Of a DNA stretch of 64,000 nucleotides, positions 16,784 to 25,676 are shown piece after piece. Source of the DNA: Pseudomonas siliginis (GTDB lineage Bacteria; Pseudomonadota; Gammaproteobacteria; Pseudomonadales; Pseudomonadaceae); NCBI RefSeq assembly GCF_019145195.1, contig NZ_JAHSTW010000008.1, positions 124,001 to 188,000 on the forward strand, in the 5' to 3' direction. Every line of letters begins with the position of its first letter. Positions within the stretch are counted from its first letter, which is position 1. Made by a program: the position numbers and the translations under genes. The notes under the pieces are model-generated. The model worked only from the letters and a program-made list of their open reading frames with translations, did not search any database and had not been told where the DNA came from.

Positions 16784-18949
16784 GTGACGACAACAGGGCG
16801 CGGCATTAACTTGAAAAACATTGTCAAATGGGTCCTTCCCTGCATTTTCATGACGTTGGTCATCGCTTTTATTCTGTTGAAAAGCCCTGCGCTGGATCCT
16901 GTCGTCAGTATTAGCACCAGCCAATTCCCTGCGACGCAGTCCCAGTTATTTTACAAACGCATGGATGACTATAAGGAAAGAAATTCCAAAATCAGCAAAC
17001 TGGATATGGAGAACCATACCTTTAGCTTTGCGTTGCCAAAGTACGATGAGAATCTGCGTTGGGACCCATTGGAAAAATCCGGTTCCTTCTATGTCAAGGC
17101 TGTGACGATCAGCGTGCTGGTTTATACCCGCTCTATTGAACTCGACAACCTGACGCCGATGGCACAGATTGAGGCGTCCGCCCGCGAAACGAAAATTGTC
17201 AAATTCACAACGCCGTCGGGTGCGACTGACCCACAGATAAACATTCACCTTAACTACAAGCTACTCGACAAAGTGCGCTACGTTTTCGCGCTCTTGCTCG
17301 GACTGGCCAGCGCATTTGCCATTCTTTCCTGGATCAAATGGCATTCACGGATCCTAGACTTCCTGCAGGGTGATCGCGATTGTACCGCACAATTGAAATC
17401 ATTCTTCAGACAAGAAAACTTCAGTCTTAACGAATTCACAAAGTTACTCGGCATCGGGGTTTTTCTTAATATAATCCCGGTCGTCAATTTCTTTTTGTCT
17501 GTTGATGATGAACGGGGCGCCTTCCGTACCGACCCATCCATCTGGATCGCCGATGGCCGATGGACAGCCTATCTGGTAGAAAAGTTTATCTTCCCTCAGC
17601 CAGTAATGCCTTTCGTTCCTAATCTTTTCTTTTACGCTTGCGTTGCGCTGGCGTACATGTTCCTGATCAGGGCACACCGTCTCACATTCGGCTGGATTGC
17701 CGCCCTGGCCTACTGCATTTTCATTGCGCACCCGATTTGGTGGTTCATTGGCGAGTTCTACTCCAACATTCCTTCGATCGGTGTAGGCGTACTGGCACTG
17801 TCGATCGGCATCTTTGTATTTTCAAAATGCCATATCGGCGACGACTTGAAAGGCAAAACTGCCCGCTTGGCGTTGCTTTCCAGCGTATTGCTGTCCGTGG
17901 CAATCGGCGCATACCAATCACTGGTCATGTTCTATATTGTTGCCGGTCTCGGTGTCGTTCTTTTCAACTTCCGAAAAGACAACCCGACAGCCGTACTATC
18001 AATTTATCCGACAATCCAGCGTGCAGGCTTGTTGCTCGGCACCCTCGTTGGCGGCGTTGCTTCCTATGTCATCATAAACAAGCTTGCCCAACTGGCTTAC
18101 CCTTCCGACCGTGGTTACATCGATAACTTTCTACGTATCAACGAACTGATCGCGGATCCTGTTCTAATTACCAAGCTGGTTTTGTTAGAAGCGTGGAAAC
18201 TTTACTCAGGCTCCCCTCTGAGCTACGGCGTTTCATTCTTCAGTGCGGCCGTCGCATTGGGATTTGCAGCCCTCTTCCTGGTCACACAGAATACTTGGAA
18301 AGCTGCTTTGTGGATGACTCTCCTCATCGGAGCATTGTTGATCTCCCCATTCCTGCTGAACTTCGTCGCCGGAGGTATTTATTTGCCTCTGCGTGCCATG
18401 CTGGCCATTTCCTTTGTTGCGTGGTTCACCACGATCATCGTTCTGGAAAAACAGGGGCTGTTGCGGATCCTCGGCGCTGTGCTCGCAGTCGCACTGCTAT
18501 TCCAGATGATTTCGGTAAATGGTCAATACTCGGCAAGCACAATGATGGCCACGACCCACGACCGATTCACCGCCGAGGCGCTTTACGATCGAATCAGCAA
18601 GGCCAACCCCGAATTTGACAAGAATGAACGCATCATGGTCGATGTTTATGGGCGAATGCCATTCGCGAGCCGCTATCCAGGCCCGGAAACCTCGACCATG
18701 AGTTCTTCGTTTTTCGATTGGGACCAAGGCAACGTCTATCGCATGCTGGAATACATGCGCCTGATCGGTTTCTCGAATGTTTATGCCATGGGCAACGCGC
18801 TGCGTATTCCGTTGACGCCGCACTTTGACAACATGCCGGTATGGCCGGCAGAAGGCTCCGTGCGATATGAAAACGGCGTTTATCTTGTCAAGTTGAGCGA
18901 AGTTGCCGACCCGACGCACGCACAGTACAAGCGAGTCGAGTCGCAATGA
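16784..18949 (+). CDS. Large membrane glycosyltransferase, GtrII-like
   Basis: A 721-residue protein. One N-terminal membrane helix (about 13-33) is followed by a periplasmic domain (about 35-165, with LRWDP at 91-95), then about ten membrane segments and a C-terminal periplasmic tail. The first large loop after the helix at about 222-240 has the acidic motif DDE (241-243), the type of motif used by GT-C enzymes and GtrII glucosyltransferases to bind polyprenyl-phosphate sugars. Start is GTG with AAGGAAG upstream. I infer that it moves a sugar from a lipid carrier onto the O-polysaccharide outside the inner membrane. Substrate is unknown. It overlaps the next gene by four bases. Confidence 0.72.
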   Translation: MTTTGRGINLKNIVKWVLPCIFMTLVIAFILLKSPALDPVVSISTSQFPATQSQLFYKRMDDYKERNSKISKLDMENHTFSFALPKYDENLRWDPLEKSGSFYVKAVTISVLVYTRSIELDNLTPMAQIEASARETKIVKFTTPSGATDPQINIHLNYKLLDKVRYVFALLLGLASAFAILSWIKWHSRILDFLQGDRDCTAQLKSFFRQENFSLNEFTKLLGIGVFLNIIPVVNFFLSVDDERGAFRTDPSIWIADGRWTAYLVEKFIFPQPVMPFVPNLFFYACVALAYMFLIRAHRLTFGWIAALAYCIFIAHPIWWFIGEFYSNIPSIGVGVLALSIGIFVFSKCHIGDDLKGKTARLALLSSVLLSVAIGAYQSLVMFYIVAGLGVVLFNFRKDNPTAVLSIYPTIQRAGLLLGTLVGGVASYVIINKLAQLAYPSDRGYIDNFLRINELIADPVLITKLVLLEAWKLYSGSPLSYGVSFFSAAVALGFAALFLVTQNTWKAALWMTLLIGALLISPFLLNFVAGGIYLPLRAMLAISFVAWFTTIIVLEKQGLLRILGAVLAVALLFQMISVNGQYSASTMMATTHDRFTAEALYDRISKANPEFDKNERIMVDVYGRMPFASRYPGPETSTMSSSFFDWDQGNVYRMLEYMRLIGFSNVYAMGNALRIPLTPHFDNMPVWPAEGSVRYENGVYLVKLSEVADPTHAQYKRVESQ

Positions 18950-20994
18950 TTAACAAGGCAGGCATGCGACCCTTTTTCGCCTACCTTGCGCTTGCCGGGC
19001 TGTCTTTGCTGGCAGCACTTGCGTCCCTTTATCTCGCCAAGGCAACCGGTACGTTCGACGCCACCAGACACAACATTTGCTTGAGCATTGATTCGTCATC
19101 CAAAGGCGTGACGCAACTGTTCTGGTCCAGCGAATCTGGCGCTTTCAGTGAATCACAATCGGATTCGCAAAGAATCGACGCCGGTACTCAGCGTGTTTGC
19201 TTCTCGGTCGCGACAGGTCAGCGCTTCCTGCGCTGGGATCCCAACAACGTTGCGTCCGAGATGCGTGTCAGCCAAGGCGAAATAAACTTTTGGGGTCTGC
19301 GGCAAGCGCTGCCGCTAAGCGTTCTGGCTCCTGCCAATGCACCAACGTCATTGTCGACCGAAGCGTCTTCGGTCACATTGACGTTTGATAATGACGACCC
19401 GCAATTCAAGTTCGAAATCAGCGACTCGGTCAGGTTCAAGGAAATAGCTTATAGCGCAGCGCTGCTGACTTTCGCTTATTGGCTGATCCTGAGCTGCACG
19501 CTGTTCATCCTCGGGAAAATAATTTTCGACGAAAGCATCGCCTATCGCATGTCGGTATTGGCGGCGCTTCTTTTGATAGCCGTATATCAATTAACCGGAC
19601 TTATTGCGGTGGGCGATGGTGCGGGCTGGGACGGCAACGCCTATTTGAATCTTCTGTTCGACTGGAAAAATTCCGGGCATATTCCTGTCACGGATCCCTA
19701 CCGTATCAGTCGCCTCACCGGCTTTTTTCCAACGGTAGTAGCAGAGTTCCTGCTAGATCTGACCAGACACCAGCTTTTATATGTACAGATGTCTTTCAAT
19801 GTGCTCGGTATCAGCGTAGCCGCCGGGCTATTTACTGACTACTTGATGAAGTCCGGCATCCCGACCAGGCGGGCAGTGCAGTACACAACTGCCTTACTTT
19901 TGACGTGGCCAATCCTGGTCATGTCGACTTACTACCCCCTTTTAAGCGACCATTTGGCAATAGTGCTGTCGTGCTGGAGCTTGTGGTGCTTTTCGCACAA
20001 ACACTTCAAATGGCTACTGGCAACCTGCCTGATAGCACCATTGATCATGCCAGGCTTGGTTCTCCTGCCGCTGACGCTTCTCACCTTCTCACAGCCAGAA
20101 ACGCAAGCTTCCTTCATCAACCGTCTGACTTTCGGCATGAAAGTCAGGATGCTGGTTTTTCTAGGTCTGGCTGCCGCCATGGTGGGTTATGCGTGCCTGT
20201 GGTTCACACGTATCGAAGACAGCGAACTCTTACATGTCGGTTCTACACTTGCCTCGGGCATTCCTGGACTCAGATGGCTTAGCTCCACTTACTTGATTCT
20301 GGCCCTGATTGGCGTTGCCTGGCTTTGGAGTCGACTTCTGGGGCGTGATGGTGCGTTGCCAGTATTGTCCATCAAGTGGTTTTTCCTGGCCGCCATTGCG
20401 ACGGCGTGCGGCCATGCCATTCTCTACTTCGGACTGGACTGGAGCCAGGGATTCCGAGGCCCGGACTTAGTGCAGAACATGTTTTATCAAGGTTTGAATA
20501 CGCCATTCAAACCCATCCTCTCGCACTTTAGTTATTTTGGCCCATGCTTGCTTATTGCCTTGCAGCTAGTGTGGACCAGCAATCGAAGCGCGCGCACGGT
20601 GCGCGCCGTACAAATTGCCATATTGGGATTCTTGCCACTGTTGGTCGTCGGTTCCGAAAGTCGCCAATGGATCGCCATTCTTCCATTTCTGGTAGCGTAC
20701 GTTGCGCAATCCGGAGTTTCGGATAAAACCACGAAGCTGATTCTTTATTTTTCCCTGCTGATGGCGATCCCATTATTCTGGCTGGCCAAGTCCATAGCCA
20801 GCGCCTTTGCATCGGGCTTACCCATGAGTGATCCATTGTGGCAGCTGTACTTTGGGCGTCAGGGACCATGGATGTCGCATTCGACGTACCTGATCACTGC
20901 GATTGCGTGCATGATCTTCACGGCTGCATGGTGGCTGACACGGCCAACCACCCCTAAATCGGCGGATTACGTCGGCTCAGACTTGCCAGATTGA
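18946..20994 (+). CDS. Large membrane protein, probable second GT-C type glycosyltransferase
   Basis: A 682-residue membrane protein not assigned to a named family. Layout: membrane helix (about 12-31), periplasmic domain (about 35-160), then about 11 membrane segments. The periplasmic part contains FLRWDP at 94-99, preceded by QLFW, and resembles the same region of the preceding protein. The first loop after the second helix of the core has GDGAGWDG (223-230), an acidic motif suited to a GT-C active site. It starts in an ATGA overlap with the upstream gene, so the two are translationally coupled. It could instead be a polymerase or acyltransferase-like protein; nothing visible decides this. 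Confidence 0.6.
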   Translation: MINKAGMRPFFAYLALAGLSLLAALASLYLAKATGTFDATRHNICLSIDSSSKGVTQLFWSSESGAFSESQSDSQRIDAGTQRVCFSVATGQRFLRWDPNNVASEMRVSQGEINFWGLRQALPLSVLAPANAPTSLSTEASSVTLTFDNDDPQFKFEISDSVRFKEIAYSAALLTFAYWLILSCTLFILGKIIFDESIAYRMSVLAALLLIAVYQLTGLIAVGDGAGWDGNAYLNLLFDWKNSGHIPVTDPYRISRLTGFFPTVVAEFLLDLTRHQLLYVQMSFNVLGISVAAGLFTDYLMKSGIPTRRAVQYTTALLLTWPILVMSTYYPLLSDHLAIVLSCWSLWCFSHKHFKWLLATCLIAPLIMPGLVLLPLTLLTFSQPETQASFINRLTFGMKVRMLVFLGLAAAMVGYACLWFTRIEDSELLHVGSTLASGIPGLRWLSSTYLILALIGVAWLWSRLLGRDGALPVLSIKWFFLAAIATACGHAILYFGLDWSQGFRGPDLVQNMFYQGLNTPFKPILSHFSYFGPCLLIALQLVWTSNRSARTVRAVQIAILGFLPLLVVGSESRQWIAILPFLVAYVAQSGVSDKTTKLILYFSLLMAIPLFWLAKSIASAFASGLPMSDPLWQLYFGRQGPWMSHSTYLITAIACMIFTAAWWLTRPTTPKSADYVGSDLPD

Positions 20995-21069
20995 GCCGAC
21001 ATCACTGTCTGAATGTGTAGTAAAATTGCGGCCATTATCATGTGCGCAGTCAAAAATTCTGGATGGATC

Positions 21070-22179
21070 ATGGACGCAAATCATCAAATTCCTTTGTTTT
21101 CTGCAGTAGCGGCGAATTCCGGTATTGATTTTTCCGAACCGCTTAGGCGCGTCGTTAATCGGCACTGGTACATTTTGGGTGAAGAAGTAAAGAACTTCGA
21201 ACGAGAGTTCGCCAACTATGTCGGCGCAGAACATTGCATCTCGGTCGCGAACGGCTCGGAAGCACTGGAAATCGCCTTGCTGGGCATGGGTGTGGGCCCG
21301 GGTGATCGTGTTGTCACCGTTGCCAACGCCGGGTTTTATAGCAGCACCGCCATCCACGCTGTCGGCGCCGAGCCGGTATATGTCGATGTCGATGAGAGCA
21401 CTTTGACCATGTGCCCGAAATCACTGGAGAAGGCGCTGGCCCAACCGGCGAAGGTCGTGATTGTCACGCACCTTTACGGACAGTTGGCAGACATCGAAAC
21501 TCTGGCAGCCATTTCTCGCTCGGCCGGGGCGGTCGTGCTCGAAGATTGCGCCCAGTCCCACGGTGCGCGCTCTGATAATCGGCTTTGTGGATCGTTCGGC
21601 GACCTGGCCTGCTTCAGCTTTTACCCCACCAAAAACCTCGGCGCACTGGGCGACGGTGGCGCGATCGTAACTTCATCCTCCGAGATTGCCGCCCGCCTGC
21701 TCACGCTTCGCCAATACGGCTGGTCGACCAAATATCACGTTACCGTTCCGCACGGACGTAACAGCAGACTCGATGAAATGCAGGCTGCAATCCTGCGGGT
21801 CAAACTGCCTCTACTCGACCAATGGAACGAGCAGCGCCGCTCGATTGCCAGCCGCTACTGTGCAGCCTTCAGCCAACTGCCAGTCAAATTGCCTGAAAGT
21901 CTGGGCGACGACTTCGTTGCCCACCTGTTTGTAATGCGTGTCGAAAATCGTGAAGCGTTCACTGCCTACCTAAAAGAGTATGGCGTCAGTACCGATGTTC
22001 ACTATCCAGTTCCAGACCACTGGCAAACAGCGTACACACCGCGCGAAACATTCAATCTTCCGGTGACCGAGTCAGCATGCACCCGACTGGTCTCCTTACC
22101 TTGCTTCCCTGGGCTGACCGATCAGCAAGTCGATCGTGTCATTGAAGTGGTTTGCGCCTACTTCAAGCAGGAGATTTAG
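21070..22179 (+). CDS. DegT/DnrJ-type sugar aminotransferase, FdtB/QdtB-like
   Basis: A 369-residue PLP enzyme of the DegT/DnrJ/EryC1/StrS family. The cofactor lysine is Lys188 in CFSFYPTKNLGALGDGG and Asp159 in VLEDCAQSHGA should bind the pyridine nitrogen. Because the next-but-one gene encodes a 3,4-ketoisomerase fused to an acetyltransferase, the likely reaction is amination of a dTDP-3-keto-6-deoxyhexose to the 3-amino sugar (FdtB/QdtB activity). Position C3, not C4, is inferred from this context. I chose the ATG at 21070; codons further upstream (from 21013) do not look like family sequence. A short gap separates it from the preceding membrane gene. Confidence 0.85.
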   Translation: MDANHQIPLFSAVAANSGIDFSEPLRRVVNRHWYILGEEVKNFEREFANYVGAEHCISVANGSEALEIALLGMGVGPGDRVVTVANAGFYSSTAIHAVGAEPVYVDVDESTLTMCPKSLEKALAQPAKVVIVTHLYGQLADIETLAAISRSAGAVVLEDCAQSHGARSDNRLCGSFGDLACFSFYPTKNLGALGDGGAIVTSSSEIAARLLTLRQYGWSTKYHVTVPHGRNSRLDEMQAAILRVKLPLLDQWNEQRRSIASRYCAAFSQLPVKLPESLGDDFVAHLFVMRVENREAFTAYLKEYGVSTDVHYPVPDHWQTAYTPRETFNLPVTESACTRLVSLPCFPGLTDQQVDRVIEVVCAYFKQEI

Positions 22180-22180
22180 G

Positions 22181-23116
22181 GTGCTTTCGCTGGTTATTCC
22201 GGTTTACCGTAACGAGGAATCGCTGCCGTCATTGCTCAAAGCCGTCGATGATTTGAACGTCGAGCTTCAAGGCGCGCTTGAGGTGGTTTTCGTGGTCGAT
22301 GGCAGCCCGGATCGCTGTTACGAGATCCTGCGAGATCGCCTGCCCGAGCAACGTTTTGCCTCCCAGCTGATTCTGCTGTCGAAGAACTTCGGTTCTTTCA
22401 TGGCGATACGTACAGGTTTGCAGCATGGGAAGGGTCGCACGTTTGCCGTAATGGCCGCCGACCTGCAAGAGCCGCCAAGCCTGGTGCTGACCATGAACCG
22501 GGTGTTGAATACTGAGCCGGTGGATGTAGTAGTCGGTGTCCGCGAGGGTCGTGACGACCCATTCCTGTCGAAACTGGCATCGAAAACCTTCTGGGGTCTG
22601 TACAAACGTTACGTTATCCCGGAAATGCCTGACGGCGGCGTCGACATGTTCGGCTGCAACCTGGAGTTTCGCGACAACCTGCTCAAACTCGAAGAACGCC
22701 ACAGCTCTTTGATCGCGCAGATTTTCTGGCTGGGTTTCCGCCGACAGGTAGTCAGTTACACTCGAGTTGCCCGGCAACACGGCAAGTCGGCGTGGACATT
22801 GCGAAAGAAAGTGAACTATCTGATGGACAGTGTCTTCTCGTTCACGGACTTGCCCATTCGCCTGCTTATTCGTGTAGGTGCAGCCGGCTCAGCACTCTCG
22901 GCGTTATACGGCGTCAGTGTAATCCTCGCGAAGATAGGCGGCATGATCGATGTCCCTGGTTATGCCATGACACTGTTTACCATTACCCTGCTGGGCAGCC
23001 TCAATCTGCTGGGGCTCGGCGTGATCGGTTCGTACGCCTGGCGTACATATGAAAATACCAAAGGGCGCCCTTTGGCGATCCCTATGAAAGTTTCTGAGTT
23101 TGGAGCCAATAAATGA
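22181..23116 (+). CDS. GtrB-like polyprenyl-phosphate glycosyltransferase
   Basis: A 311-residue GT2 enzyme of the GtrB/DPM1 type. N-terminal catalytic domain begins LSLVIPVYRNEESLPSLL, with VFVVDGSPD and AADLQEPP carrying the metal- and nucleotide-binding aspartates. Two C-terminal membrane segments (about 228-290) anchor it. GtrB enzymes move a sugar from a nucleotide to undecaprenyl phosphate on the cytoplasmic face. The GTG at 22181 follows AGGAG and begins at the domain edge, two bases after the stop of the aminotransferase gene. Here the donor is probably a dTDP-amino sugar and not UDP-glucose. Confidence 0.86.
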   Translation: MLSLVIPVYRNEESLPSLLKAVDDLNVELQGALEVVFVVDGSPDRCYEILRDRLPEQRFASQLILLSKNFGSFMAIRTGLQHGKGRTFAVMAADLQEPPSLVLTMNRVLNTEPVDVVVGVREGRDDPFLSKLASKTFWGLYKRYVIPEMPDGGVDMFGCNLEFRDNLLKLEERHSSLIAQIFWLGFRRQVVSYTRVARQHGKSAWTLRKKVNYLMDSVFSFTDLPIRLLIRVGAAGSALSALYGVSVILAKIGGMIDVPGYAMTLFTITLLGSLNLLGLGVIGSYAWRTYENTKGRPLAIPMKVSEFGANK

Positions 23117-24060
23117 TTGATTCGCGCGATTTTTTCGTTCATGACCGTGCGATTTGTGAATCGTCCACTATCGGTAAAGGCTCGCGTATCTGGGCGTTTG
23201 CACACGTATTACCGAACGCTCGTATCGGCGCAGAGTGCAACGTGTGCGATAACGTGTTTGTCGAGAACGACGTCATCATTGGTGACCGGGTAACACTCAA
23301 ATGCGGCGTTCAGGTTTGGGACGGCATCACCATAGAAGACGATGTTTTCGTGGGACCGAACGTCACGTTCACCAATGACAAGTTTCCACGCAGCAAAATC
23401 TATCCGGAAGCGTTTTCTCGCACCATCATCCGCAAAGGTGCATCTCTGGGCGCCAATTCGACGATCCTGCCCGGAATTACCATTGGCACCTCGGCAATGG
23501 TCGGCGCAGGCGCGGTCGTCACCAAATCCGTTCCACCGAATGCTATCGTGGTCGGTAACCCAGCGAAAATCATCGGCTACGTCGATGCCAAGCCTACCGA
23601 AGGCACAGTCGTAGACAACCCGGTAAAAGTCGGCCAATCAGATGTCCATCCTTGTGGCGTTACGCTGCACCGCATGATGGAAGCCGTCGATATGCGCGGC
23701 AGCCTGAGCGTTGGCGAATGCGGCAAGGACGTTCCGTTCGAAGTGAAGCGTTACTTCCTGGTAACCAACGTTCCGACTGCTGAAACACGTGGTGAACATG
23801 CTCACCGCGAATGCCACCAGTTTCTGGTATCGGTCAAAGGCACCGTTCACGTAGTTGCCGACAATGGAAAGCACCGCCAGGAGTTTGTTCTGGACCACCA
23901 CACACTGGGCCTGTTCCTGCCAGCAATGACCTGGGGTATTCAGTACAAGTACTCGGCGGACGCGGTTCTGCTGGTTTTCGCTTCCGAGCATTACGCTGCT
24001 GACGACTACATCCGCGATTACGATCAATTCCTGATCGAGAAAAAAGCGCAGATTGGTTAA
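23113..24060 (+). CDS. Fused N-acetyltransferase and dTDP-sugar 3,4-ketoisomerase
   Basis: A 315-residue bifunctional protein. Residues about 1-155 are a left-handed beta-helix acyltransferase with hexapeptide turns (IGKGSRIWAFAHV, IGAECNVCDNVFV, IGTSAMVGAGAVV). Residues about 175-310 are a WxcM/FdtA-type cupin with VKRYFLVTNVP and GEHAHRECHQFLVSVKG. FdtA/QdtA isomerises dTDP-4-keto-6-deoxyglucose to the 3-keto form; FdtC/QdtC acetylates the 3-amino product. Joining both in one chain brackets the aminotransferase step encoded two genes earlier. It overlaps the gtrB-like gene by four bases. Which epimer is made (Fuc3NAc or Qui3NAc) cannot be read from the sequence. Confidence 0.86.
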   Translation: MIDSRDFFVHDRAICESSTIGKGSRIWAFAHVLPNARIGAECNVCDNVFVENDVIIGDRVTLKCGVQVWDGITIEDDVFVGPNVTFTNDKFPRSKIYPEAFSRTIIRKGASLGANSTILPGITIGTSAMVGAGAVVTKSVPPNAIVVGNPAKIIGYVDAKPTEGTVVDNPVKVGQSDVHPCGVTLHRMMEAVDMRGSLSVGECGKDVPFEVKRYFLVTNVPTAETRGEHAHRECHQFLVSVKGTVHVVADNGKHRQEFVLDHHTLGLFLPAMTWGIQYKYSADAVLLVFASEHYAADDYIRDYDQFLIEKKAQIG

Positions 24061-24065
24061 TAGCC

Positions 24066-24461
24066 GTGAAAATTTCCGAACTGATGGAAATCAGGTTTTT
24101 CCGGTTCCTCCTGACAGGCGGGCTGAACACCGGAATTACGTATGCGCTGTATCTTATATTGCTCAGTGTACTTCCCTACACATGGGCTTATTCGATCAGC
24201 TATGTTTGCGGGATTGTTTTCGCGTTCGTGATGAGCCGGTTCCTTGTCTTCAAAGAACACCAGGGGATCAAATCGATCCTGCTGTTCCCACTCGTCTACG
24301 TCGCGCAATACGTATTGGGGATGTTTGTCGTCTGGTTCTGGGTCAAACAGCTGTCGCTGCCTGAATACCTAGCTCCACTGGCGGCGATCATTCTGTCGCT
24401 ACCACTTACATACGTATTGACGAAGCTGGTATTCGTCAAACCCGGAGCGATTACTCGCTAA
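24066..24461 (+). CDS. GtrA-like membrane protein (putative lipid-linked sugar flippase)
   Basis: A 131-residue protein with four membrane segments (about 10-32, 36-57, 70-92, 99-121) and the GtrA-family start FFRFLLTGGLNTGITYALYL. GtrA proteins are thought to flip the polyprenyl-phosphate sugar made by GtrB. Start is GTG, five bases after the preceding stop. It is the last gene of the cassette and is followed directly by a strong terminator. Confidence 0.85.
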   Translation: MKISELMEIRFFRFLLTGGLNTGITYALYLILLSVLPYTWAYSISYVCGIVFAFVMSRFLVFKEHQGIKSILLFPLVYVAQYVLGMFVVWFWVKQLSLPEYLAPLAAIILSLPLTYVLTKLVFVKPGAITR

Positions 24462-24496
24462 AAAAAGGCAGACGGAATAATCCGTCTGCCTTTTTT
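24461..24496. terminator. Bidirectional terminator between the gtrA-like gene and wbpL
   Basis: The ten-base stem GGCAGACGGA / TCCGTCTGCC with loop ATAA is flanked by six A on the left and six T on the right, so it can end transcription from both sides. It closes the cassette and faces the end of the minus-strand wbpL. Confidence 0.93.
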
Positions 24497-24543
24497 AATA
24501 GCTGAACGCTATCAGCGCAATCAGGCTGATCCCGCCTCGATGT

Positions 24544-25569
24544 TCATGCCGCAACATCCTTTTCGGATTTTCCCGCGCTGAACCGCAACGCCAGAATGAA
24601 TAGTGGCACGTAAGCCACCACGGCACCGACAAAGCCATTCAGCTTGAAGTGCGTGACAGCCACTGCAATCGGCAGGAGCCAAAACACATTGATCAAGCCC
24701 ACGACAAGGGTCACCGGCAGGTGCTTGCCATAACGGCGCGAGGCGAATTGGTATGCATGACTGCGATGCGCTTCATACACTTTCTCGCCGCGCAGCAATC
24801 GACGCAACAAGGTGAAAGTTGCGTCGACGATGAACACCCCGAGCACGATCAACCAACCCCAGAAGTACTCAAATGAGGCATTGGCGGCCTGTATCGACAA
24901 AATGCCCAAGACGATACCCAGAAAGCCGCTGCCCGCATCGCCCATGAAAATCTTCGCTGGCGGAAAGTTCCACAACAGGAATCCTCCCGCACAACCAGCC
25001 AGTAGCAGGGCCGGCCCCATCAGCCCGACATACCCGTCCAAGGCGTACAGCACGCACGCCCCGACACACGCAGTTACCGCCTCGACCCCGGCAATCCCGT
25101 CGATACCGTCCATAAAATTGTAGAGATTGAGCATCCAGACGAGGTAGAGGCTAGCCAATACAAACCCGCCCCAGCCCAGATCGAAGACCTGTCCGAACAC
25201 ACTGACGGGCGGTAGGCCACCCAACCAGGCCAACGCCCAGATCGCCGCGCAAAAGTGCCCAAGTAAACGCCAGCGCGCAGCAATATGGCCATGATCATCC
25301 ATGAATCCGATGATCGCCACCAGGCTGCCAGCACCGACGATCGCAGCGAAATCTCTGAATGCGATCAAGTCAGCAGCATACAGCGAGCACATGGCGACAA
25401 GGAACGTCACGACGATCGCAACCCCCCCTCCCCTTGGCGTGGGGACCGTATGCGAACTACGGGCATTGGGAATATCCATCAGACTTCTGGCAAGGGCATA
25501 CCGGCGCAAAACAGCAGTCAGAAGGAACGAAATAATTAAAGCGATCAGCACAAACCAGCTGAAATTCAT
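24544..25569 (-). CDS. wbpL: WbpL-type initiating sugar-1-phosphate transferase
   Basis: A 341-residue integral membrane enzyme of the WecA/MraY/WbpL superfamily with about ten membrane segments. Visible motifs: RSSHTVPTPRGGG near the N-terminus, the acidic GFMDDHGH, NFMDGIDGIAG, the metal site FMGDAGSGFLG, and the cytoplasmic loop AHRSHAYQFASRRYGKH. It transfers a 2-acetamido-6-deoxyhexose-1-phosphate to undecaprenyl phosphate and so starts the O-chain. The start at 25569 (MNFSWFVLIAL) begins at the first membrane helix; the upstream codons from 25629 are not family-like. In P. aeruginosa wbpL adjoins wbpM; here a cassette separates them. Confidence 0.92.
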   Translation of the reverse strand: MNFSWFVLIALIISFLLTAVLRRYALARSLMDIPNARSSHTVPTPRGGGVAIVVTFLVAMCSLYAADLIAFRDFAAIVGAGSLVAIIGFMDDHGHIAARWRLLGHFCAAIWALAWLGGLPPVSVFGQVFDLGWGGFVLASLYLVWMLNLYNFMDGIDGIAGVEAVTACVGACVLYALDGYVGLMGPALLLAGCAGGFLLWNFPPAKIFMGDAGSGFLGIVLGILSIQAANASFEYFWGWLIVLGVFIVDATFTLLRRLLRGEKVYEAHRSHAYQFASRRYGKHLPVTLVVGLINVFWLLPIAVAVTHFKLNGFVGAVVAYVPLFILALRFSAGKSEKDVAA

Positions 25570-25676
25570 CGCGGCAGTAGCTCCAAATAAAAGCCAGCAT
25601 TCGTCACTGGCAAACAAAAACCATTGCACCCGCCTGGCCGATCAAGGGGTTCGATAAGCCAGGCGGGCGCACTGCA

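Noticed and set aside
16501..16924. Short minus-strand frames (96 and 138 codons) upstream of the cassette
   Set aside because: They overlap the start of the cassette's first gene on the opposite strand, lack ribosome sites and resemble no family.
16784..20994. Wzx flippase or Wzy polymerase for the two large membrane proteins
   Set aside because: The locus has wzm-wzt, both proteins have a periplasmic domain before the core and acidic GT-C-like loops, and they are co-located with gtrA/gtrB-like genes. The second protein remains unassigned, so a Wzy-like role is not fully excluded.
25640..25676. tRNA-like GGGGTTCGA segment
   Set aside because: Only a T-loop-like heptamer is present; no acceptor stem, D arm or anticodon arm can be drawn around it.
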